Origin: a candidate division CSSED10-310 bacterium
GTDB lineage: Bacteria > CSSED10-310 > JAFGDC01
DNA length: 9,911 nt
Direction: 5' to 3'
Assembly: GCA_016932295.1 (NCBI GenBank)
Contig: JAFGDC010000016.1
Location: 1-9,911, forward strand
The stretch's first letter is position 1; the number at the start of each line of letters is the position of its first letter. This document shows, one piece after another, positions 5,704 to 9,911 of this stretch. A model generated the notes under the pieces. The model saw only the letters and a program-made list of their open reading frames with translations, was not told the origin of the DNA and made no database searches. Position numbers and translations under genes: made by a program.

Positions 5704-6402
5704 GTGAAGCTGGTTTATGTGGTTTTTATATGTGTCGGTCTTTGTATGGGATGTTATCCTCGACGGGTGGGCATTCTGGAGAACCGTGCCGATGAGATCA
5801 CCAAATCGCAGGGGGAATTGAAGCAGAAGGATCTTGCGCTCACCACTCAGGTGGAGCAACTACGCAAGGAGGTGACTACGTTAGCGGAGCAGGTTCGGAC
5901 ATTATCGGCGAAAATGGAAATCGTGTCGCAGGGCGAAGCAGAGGGAAAACCTGCGGTGCCGGGCATCGGTGGCAATGCCAGGCCACCGGTCCCGGGTTTG
6001 ACCGTACCTCGCGAATTGAGCGCCGCTGGTCTGTTACAGAGTGCCAGGGGTAATATGCTGTCGGGAAATTACAATCGTGCGATCATCGATCTTGAGGAAT
6101 TGATCACGCTCTATCCGGACAGCGACGCGGCTGAAGAAAGCCGCTACCTGGTGGGGGAAAGTTACTTCGCCCAGGGAGACTATTTCCGGGCGGTGGAGTC
6201 ATTCAGCGCGTTTCTAACCAGGCATCCCGATTCGACCCGACTCGCGGCCGCCGCACTGAAGACGGCGGATGCGTGCAGCGCTTTGGGGTGGAACGATAAG
6301 GCCAAGGCTTTGTATAATGAATTGGTCAGTAATCATAAGGACACCGACGAAGCCAAGATTGCGGAGGGCAGATTGGCTGAGTTGGCGCACACACGGCAAT
6401 GA
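5704..6402 (+). CDS. CpoB/YbgF-like lipoprotein: coiled coil plus TPR repeats
   Basis: Starting at GTG 5704 the protein has 232 residues. MKLVYVVFICVGLCMGC is a short hydrophobic signal with the acceptor Cys17 after Met-Gly, a non-standard lipobox; Tyr at +2 fits outer-membrane sorting. Residues about 20-75 are a heptad-rich coiled coil (ILENRADEI, LTTQVEQLRKEV, LAEQVRTL), then comes a Pro/Gly linker (about 78-103). From about 110 to the end run three TPR-like helix pairs (SGNYNRAIIDLEELITLYP, AQGDYFRAVESFSAFLTRHP, GWNDKAKALYNELVSNH). This is the layout of CpoB (YbgF), the periplasmic partner of the Tol system and of penicillin-binding protein 1B in E. coli. There, however, the gene follows pal; no tol or pal gene is visible here, so Tol involvement is only a guess. 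The LysM gene follows after 36 bases, almost certainly in one operon. It could also be a general TPR outer-membrane assembly lipoprotein. Confidence 0.75.
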   Translation: MKLVYVVFICVGLCMGCYPRRVGILENRADEITKSQGELKQKDLALTTQVEQLRKEVTTLAEQVRTLSAKMEIVSQGEAEGKPAVPGIGGNARPPVPGLTVPRELSAAGLLQSARGNMLSGNYNRAIIDLEELITLYPDSDAAEESRYLVGESYFAQGDYFRAVESFSAFLTRHPDSTRLAAAALKTADACSALGWNDKAKALYNELVSNHKDTDEAKIAEGRLAELAHTRQ

Positions 6403-6421
6403 GGGATTTGAACCATGATGC

Positions 6422-6430
6422 GGAGAGGAG
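6422..6430 (+). promoter_or_regulatory. Ribosome binding site that favours ATG 6439 for the LysM protein
   Basis: GGAGAGGAG ends eight bases before ATG 6439. The in-frame ATG at 6415 has only GAGGG (6402-6406) upstream, and starting there would add MMRRGVDN before an already complete signal peptide and translate through this stronger site. Confidence 0.65.
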
Positions 6431-6438
6431 TCGATAAC

Positions 6439-7599
6439 ATGAAAACACGTCATGCACGGATCATGACAATTGCAACCTGCGCCTTGGCGCTGATCATCGT
6501 GCCGCTCCTTGCCATCGCCCAGGAAACGCAGACCTGGGAATACGGCGGCATAGTGTATCGGCTGCCTATCCCCAGGGAAAATGTCTCCATTCCCGACGGA
6601 ACGCCGGCGCAGCACACGGTAGTCCGGGGTGATTGCCTTTGGGCCATCGCCGGTGCCTACCTGAACGATCCCTACCTATGGCCGCTGATCTGGGATCTGA
6701 ACATGGACCAGGTATCCAATCCTCACTTGATTTATCCTGACCAGGTAATTCTGCTGCCGGGAACCGGAGGGGGACCCGCTGGTGAAATGGATGCAGCTAA
6801 GAAGGTGGCCGAAGGAGAGGTGAAAGAAGGCGAAGAGGGGACGGTCGATACCGATGCCGAAGCCATGGCACAGGGCATGAAACCAAAGCACGGCAAGATG
6901 TATCCTCTGACCTCCGAGGCGGTCGTCCTGGCCAGTGGCACGATCTCCCAATCAATGGCAGCCGGTGCCAAGATCATCGGCAGCGAATTGAACACCTTTG
7001 ACATTTCTCAGTTCAACATCTGCTACATTGATGCCGGAAGCAACGACGGAGTACAGGCGGGAGATCGTTACTACGCAGTCCGATCCGAACGTCCGGTCAT
7101 CCATCCTGTCACGAAATCCAAGGTGGGATATGTCACCCGTATCCTCGGCGAACTCGAAATCCTTTGCGTGCAGCCCGAGAGCGCGACCGCCAAAGTGACC
7201 CGTGCATTCACGGCCATCATGGTGGGTGATGTCGTTCAGCCGTATTATCCCGTTGACATCCCCCTGGTGGACCGCGGACCCAGTGGCGGCATGGACCGCT
7301 GTGAACCGCCCTCCGGCCGCACTCCAGGCTACATCATCGATGCCGGACACGCCGCTCCCCGTACTGCCGATGCAGTCATTCTCGGCATGAACGACGTGGT
7401 ATATATCGACCTCGGAAGCACGGACGGCATCGTCAGCGGTGATACTTTCAGAATCTACGACAAACGGGAAGACAAACGACTGCCGGCGATCCCCAACGGC
7501 GAGCTGGTCGTCATGCTGACCGGGGAGAAGTTCTCCACCGCCATGATCACCAAAAGCGTGCTGCCCATCTTCGTCGGTAACGCCATAGACATGAAGTAA
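6439..7599 (+). CDS. Secreted LysM-domain protein with two FlgT-like C-terminal repeats
   Basis: From ATG 6439 the protein has 386 residues. MKTRHAR, a hydrophobic core and AIA-Q give a signal peptide likely cut after Ala27. Residues about 58-107 are one LysM domain (HTVVRGDCLWAIAGAYL ... NPHLIYPDQVILLP), a fold that binds the N-acetylglucosamine backbone of peptidoglycan. An acidic Glu/Gly/Ala linker follows (about 108-145). The C-terminal part holds two related units, around YIDAGSNDGVQAGD (196-209) and YIDLGSTDGIVSGD (322-335). Each continues with a strand, a small-residue turn and an I-x-VGD/VGN ending, resembling the C-terminal domain of flagellar protein FlgT and common in LysM proteins of deltaproteobacteria. 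The gene follows the CpoB-like gene at 36 bases and ends the operon at a strong terminator. A peptidoglycan-anchored scaffold is likely; no hydrolase domain is present. Confidence 0.8.
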   Translation: MKTRHARIMTIATCALALIIVPLLAIAQETQTWEYGGIVYRLPIPRENVSIPDGTPAQHTVVRGDCLWAIAGAYLNDPYLWPLIWDLNMDQVSNPHLIYPDQVILLPGTGGGPAGEMDAAKKVAEGEVKEGEEGTVDTDAEAMAQGMKPKHGKMYPLTSEAVVLASGTISQSMAAGAKIIGSELNTFDISQFNICYIDAGSNDGVQAGDRYYAVRSERPVIHPVTKSKVGYVTRILGELEILCVQPESATAKVTRAFTAIMVGDVVQPYYPVDIPLVDRGPSGGMDRCEPPSGRTPGYIIDAGHAAPRTADAVILGMNDVVYIDLGSTDGIVSGDTFRIYDKREDKRLPAIPNGELVVMLTGEKFSTAMITKSVLPIFVGNAIDMK

Positions 7600-7613
7600 C
7601 CAGGCTGAGTTCG

Positions 7614-7652
7614 AAAGGACCTCCCGTGACCACGGGGGGTCCTTTTTCTTTC
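7614..7652 (+). terminator. Strong rho-independent terminator after the LysM gene
   Basis: AAAGGACCTCCCGT (7614-7627) pairs over 14 positions, with one G-U pair, with ACGGGGGGTCCTTT (7632-7645) around a four-base loop. It is followed by a T-rich tail (TTTTTCTTTC, counting the last stem bases). It starts 14 bases after the stop codon at 7599 and separates the envelope operon from dprA. The left side has only three A residues, so it should work mainly in the plus direction. Confidence 0.92.
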
Positions 7653-7718
7653 AACCGGAACCTGCGATGAGAGACCATGCAATCCGCCACCGAGCACAGC
7701 GCTATCCGGCGTTTATCC

Positions 7719-7724
7719 AGGGAG
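7719..7724 (+). promoter_or_regulatory. Ribosome binding site that favours ATG 7731 for dprA
   Basis: AGGGAG lies six bases before ATG 7731. The in-frame ATG at 7677 has only a weak GAGAG close to it and would add 18 residues that do not resemble a DprA N-terminus. I found no clear promoter between the terminator and this start. Confidence 0.6.
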
Positions 7725-7730
7725 TCCCTT

Positions 7731-8825
7731 ATGGATGAAACCACTGCCAGGCTTGCCCTTCTCCATCTCAAGAACCTTCATCGCAACCTGGTCGCCGACC
7801 TGCTGCGGGTGACCGGATCAGCCGCCGCCATCCTGTCCGGCGATATACCGCCGCCAGGGATCGTTGGCTTCAGCAGGGGACATCGACGGGAACTTCAGCG
7901 CCTGATCCAATCGGACATGATCGGGCGGGAACGGGATATACTTGATCGGCTTTCCATTCACATCATGACAGTGACGGACGGAGCCTATCCCCGCCTGTTG
8001 GCCCACATTCCGGATCCACCGCCGCTCTTATGTGTTCGGGGTGTCTTGACTGGTGGAGACGATCATGCCATCGCCGTGGTGGGAACGCGGAGACCCTCGG
8101 AATATGGCCGCAAAGTGGCGAGCGTCCTGGCGGGAGAGTTGGCCGGACGCGGTTACACGGTGGTCAGTGGGTTAGCGGTGGGAATCGATGGTGAAGCGCA
8201 CCGCGCCGCTCTTCAGAAAAACGGGAGAACAATCGCGGTTCTTGGCTGCGGACATGCCATTGACTATCCGAAGCAGCACCGGGAATTGGCTGAACGAATC
8301 AAATCTCACGGCGCCTTATTGTCAGAATTCCCGCCTCTGACCGCGCCACATCCCGGTAATTTTCCCCGTCGCAATCGTATTATCAGCGGTCTCTGTCACG
8401 GCGTCGTGGTGGTGGAAGCCGGACTTCGGAGCGGCGCGCTCATCACTGCCCACGCAGCCCTGGAACAGGGCCGCGAAGTCTTCGCTGTGCCGGGTCCGGT
8501 GCTCTCCGATGGATCTCGCGGCACCCATGATCTCATCAAGAACGGGGCCGCTCTTGTCAGCGATGTGGAAGACATCCTGGCGGAACTGCCGGAATATGCC
8601 AGGCTCCAGCCTGACGGGGTTGTGACAGCGGAACCCCTGCAGTTCACTCCTGACCAGGAGTTGGTCTGGAGTGGGATCGATGTGGAGCCGGTGGACATAG
8701 ACAGCCTGGTCCGGCGCTGCGGCTTGAGCGCGGCGCGGGTGCTGGCCGCCCTGATGGAACTGGAACTGTCGGGAATCGTGAAGGAGCTGCCCGGGAAGCG
8801 CTTCAGTCGAAGCGGCCGCCGTTGA
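7731..8825 (+). CDS. dprA: DNA-processing protein DprA (Smf), RecA loader for incoming single-stranded DNA
   Basis: The 364-residue protein matches the full DprA layout. DprA binds single-stranded DNA in the cytoplasm, protects it during natural transformation and loads RecA; it is also present in many bacteria not known to be competent. An N-terminal helical region (about 1-60; RLALLHLKNL) is followed by YPRLLAHIPDPPPLLCVRG, then the extended Rossmann fold with AVVGTRRPSEYG (115-126), SGLAVGIDGEAHRAAL (from 146), IAVLGCGHAIDYPKQH, HPGNFPRRNRIISGL (207-221), SGALITAHAALEQGREVFAVPG and GTHDLIKNGA. The C-terminal part (about 305-364) looks like the winged-helix domain found in many DprA proteins (VDIDSLVRRCGLSAARVLAALMELELSG). 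All key motifs are intact. It is followed by topA in the same direction, an order known from many bacteria. Confidence 0.95.
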   Translation: MDETTARLALLHLKNLHRNLVADLLRVTGSAAAILSGDIPPPGIVGFSRGHRRELQRLIQSDMIGRERDILDRLSIHIMTVTDGAYPRLLAHIPDPPPLLCVRGVLTGGDDHAIAVVGTRRPSEYGRKVASVLAGELAGRGYTVVSGLAVGIDGEAHRAALQKNGRTIAVLGCGHAIDYPKQHRELAERIKSHGALLSEFPPLTAPHPGNFPRRNRIISGLCHGVVVVEAGLRSGALITAHAALEQGREVFAVPGPVLSDGSRGTHDLIKNGAALVSDVEDILAELPEYARLQPDGVVTAEPLQFTPDQELVWSGIDVEPVDIDSLVRRCGLSAARVLAALMELELSGIVKELPGKRFSRSGRR

Positions 8826-8879
8826 AGCGAAAGCGGGATCACCTCTAAAATAACCTCGATCGACTGGCGTGGCATCCAA

Positions 8880-8909
8880 CAACCGTCAGCGTGATCACCG
8901 CTACGGTTG
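8880..8909. repeat. Dyad symmetry / hairpin between dprA and topA
   Basis: CAACCGT (8880-8886) pairs with ACGGTTG (8903-8909) and AGCG (8888-8891) with CGCT (8899-8902). This gives an 11-base-pair stem with one bulged C and a seven-base loop TGATCAC. Alternatively it reads as a palindromic protein site with the perfect core GTGATCAC. No T-run follows. Confidence 0.6.
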
Positions 8910-9009
8910 CCAGGTTACGCCGGCACGATCCCGAACAACCGATCAAGACGCGAGTAGAACGCCGGCAGACGGACGATTGGGGGAATGGAATCCGATTGTG
9001 AATACAGAC

Positions 9010-9038
9010 TTGCAATTCCATTGGTGAACTCGTATGGT
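9010..9038 (+). promoter_or_regulatory. Candidate topA promoter
   Basis: TTGCAA (9010-9015) and TATGGT (9033-9038) are separated by 17 bases, each with four of six consensus matches. Transcription would start near 9045, about 75 bases before ATG 9121. The -35 region overlaps the right arm of an 8-base inverted repeat (AATGGAAT 8984-8991, ATTCCATT 9015-9022). Confidence 0.4.
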
Positions 9039-9120
9039 CATCCATGTTTTCAACCGGGCGAGTGGGAAAGGTTCCGGCTTGCCAGGGGAACTGCAGAACC
9101 GCTCATATCGAGGTGGTGGA

Positions 9121-9911
9121 ATGGCGAAATCGCTCGTTATCGTCGAATCGCCGGCGAAGGCCAAAACGATCAATAAGTTCCTGGGATCGGATTACGAGGT
9201 CAAGGCAACGGTCGGCCATATCAAGGATCTTCCAAAGCAACGGCTGGGTATCGATGTCAGCAACAACTTCCTGCCCGATTACATAACGATCATAGGGAAA
9301 CGCAAGATACTCAACGATCTTCGCAAGGCGGCGAAGCGTTCGAGCCGCATCCTGCTGGCGGCTGATCCCGATCGTGAAGGGGAGGCCATTTGTTGGCATC
9401 TCGCGAACGAACTGCATGGCATCAACGGCCAAATCGAGCGGATCACCTTCAATGAAATCACCAGCAGCGCCGTCAGGAATTCTCTGGAAAGCACCCATCC
9501 CATCGATCAGAACCGGGTGGATGCGCAGCAGGCGCGACGGGTGCTGGACCGGTTAGTGGGGTACAAGATCAGTCCCCTGCTGTGGCGAAAGGTCAAACGC
9601 GGCTTGAGCGCTGGTCGCGTGCAATCGGTGGCCTTGCGCCTGGTGGTCGATCGTGAACGGGAAATCCTGGCGTTCCAACCACAGGAGTACTGGCTGCTTC
9701 ATGCTTCTCTCAAGGGTGACTCCCCTCCTTCATTCAAGGCGAGGCTCATGAAGTTGAATGGCGCCAAGGTCAATATCCCTGACCGGAAAACCGCCGACGA
9801 GGTGCTCGCCGGCATGAGGCAGGCGGTCTACATGGTGACCGGCGTGGATGAGAAGCCCCAGAGCCGGCAGCCACCGCCGCCCTTCATCACCAGCACGCTC
9901 CAGCAGGAGGC
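9121..9911 (+). CDS. topA: Type IA DNA topoisomerase I, N-terminal part (runs off the window)
   Basis: The first 263 codons of topoisomerase I are present; the gene continues past the window edge. The enzyme relaxes negative supercoils by cutting and passing single strands with Mg2+. KSLVIVESPAKAKTI carries Glu9, and the TOPRIM domain continues with VGHIKDLPK and AADPDREGEA, with Asp82, Asp84 and Glu86 as metal ligands, all as in E. coli TopA. ITFNEIT (about 108) is followed by RVDAQQARRVLDRLVGYKISPLLWRKV and GLSAGRVQSVALRLVVDRE, conserved segments of the core. The catalytic Tyr would come later and is not seen. GAGGTGG (9110-9116) gives a good ribosome binding site for ATG 9121, and the family's usual MAKSLVIVESP start confirms it. 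It lies downstream of dprA with 295 bases between and probably has its own promoter. Confidence 0.97.
   Translation, partial: MAKSLVIVESPAKAKTINKFLGSDYEVKATVGHIKDLPKQRLGIDVSNNFLPDYITIIGKRKILNDLRKAAKRSSRILLAADPDREGEAICWHLANELHGINGQIERITFNEITSSAVRNSLESTHPIDQNRVDAQQARRVLDRLVGYKISPLLWRKVKRGLSAGRVQSVALRLVVDREREILAFQPQEYWLLHASLKGDSPPSFKARLMKLNGAKVNIPDRKTADEVLAGMRQAVYMVTGVDEKPQSRQPPPPFITSTLQQE

Larger units (their letters stand above)
8826..9120. other. Intergenic region between dprA and topA with a hairpin and a candidate promoter
   Basis: This 295-base gap has no supported gene; the frame 8985-9176 overlaps the topA start and shows no ribosome binding site. It contains a strong dyad (8880-8909), a second inverted repeat (8984-8991 and 9015-9022) and a promoter candidate (9010-9038). 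No U-tract follows the hairpin, so I do not call a terminator for dprA. Confidence 0.6.

Noticed and set aside
7677..7730. Upstream ATG for dprA
   Set aside because: ATG 7731 has a better ribosome binding site and its product starts like a DprA N-terminus.
8880..8909. Terminator for dprA
   Set aside because: The stem is good, but the following bases (ccaggttacg) are not a T-run.
8985..9176. Small open frame of 63 residues overlapping the topA start
   Set aside because: It overlaps topA out of frame, has no clear ribosome binding site, and spans the promoter candidate.

Overview
The window reads as a stretch of chromosome from a GC-rich, diderm (Gram-negative type) bacterium. Evidence for a diderm envelope is the IHF-type protein, two predicted lipoproteins (one CpoB/YbgF-like) and a LysM envelope protein. 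The dprA-topA order, a SpoIVB-type S55 protein and a GT-C membrane enzyme of this kind would fit a deltaproteobacterium-like or related uncultivated lineage. That placement is inference; nothing in the window fixes the taxon. I see no tRNA, rRNA, CRISPR array, insertion sequence or phage gene, and no frameshifted or broken gene.

Layout. (1) Positions 1-243, minus strand: the N-terminal end of a secreted SpoIVB-type S55 family protein, divergent from (2) an IHF beta-like DNA-bending protein (540-821, plus). Both have TTGACA-type promoter candidates in the 296-base gap between them. (3) After a 302-base gap come a large GT-C-type membrane glycosyltransferase (1124-3529) and, 64 bases later, an alkaline phosphatase superfamily lipoprotein (3594-5336). 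These two look like one transcription unit. Both seem to carry a similar accessory beta-sandwich domain, which is the most interesting observation here. (4) After a 367-base gap holding a TTGACA promoter, a two-gene unit encodes a CpoB/YbgF-like coiled-coil/TPR lipoprotein (5704-6402) and a LysM protein (6439-7599), closed by a strong intrinsic terminator (7614-7652). (5) dprA (7731-8825) and the first 263 codons of topA (9121 to the window edge) follow, separated by 295 bases with a hairpin and a candidate topA promoter.

How the genes work together. Two groups concern the cell envelope: the GT-C/phosphohydrolase pair, which probably assembles or modifies a surface glycan or lipid, and the CpoB-like/LysM pair, which probably acts at peptidoglycan or the outer membrane. 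The rest handle DNA: IHF beta (nucleoid architecture), DprA (loading of incoming single-stranded DNA) and TopA (relaxation of negative supercoils). Every biochemical role is inferred from family membership.
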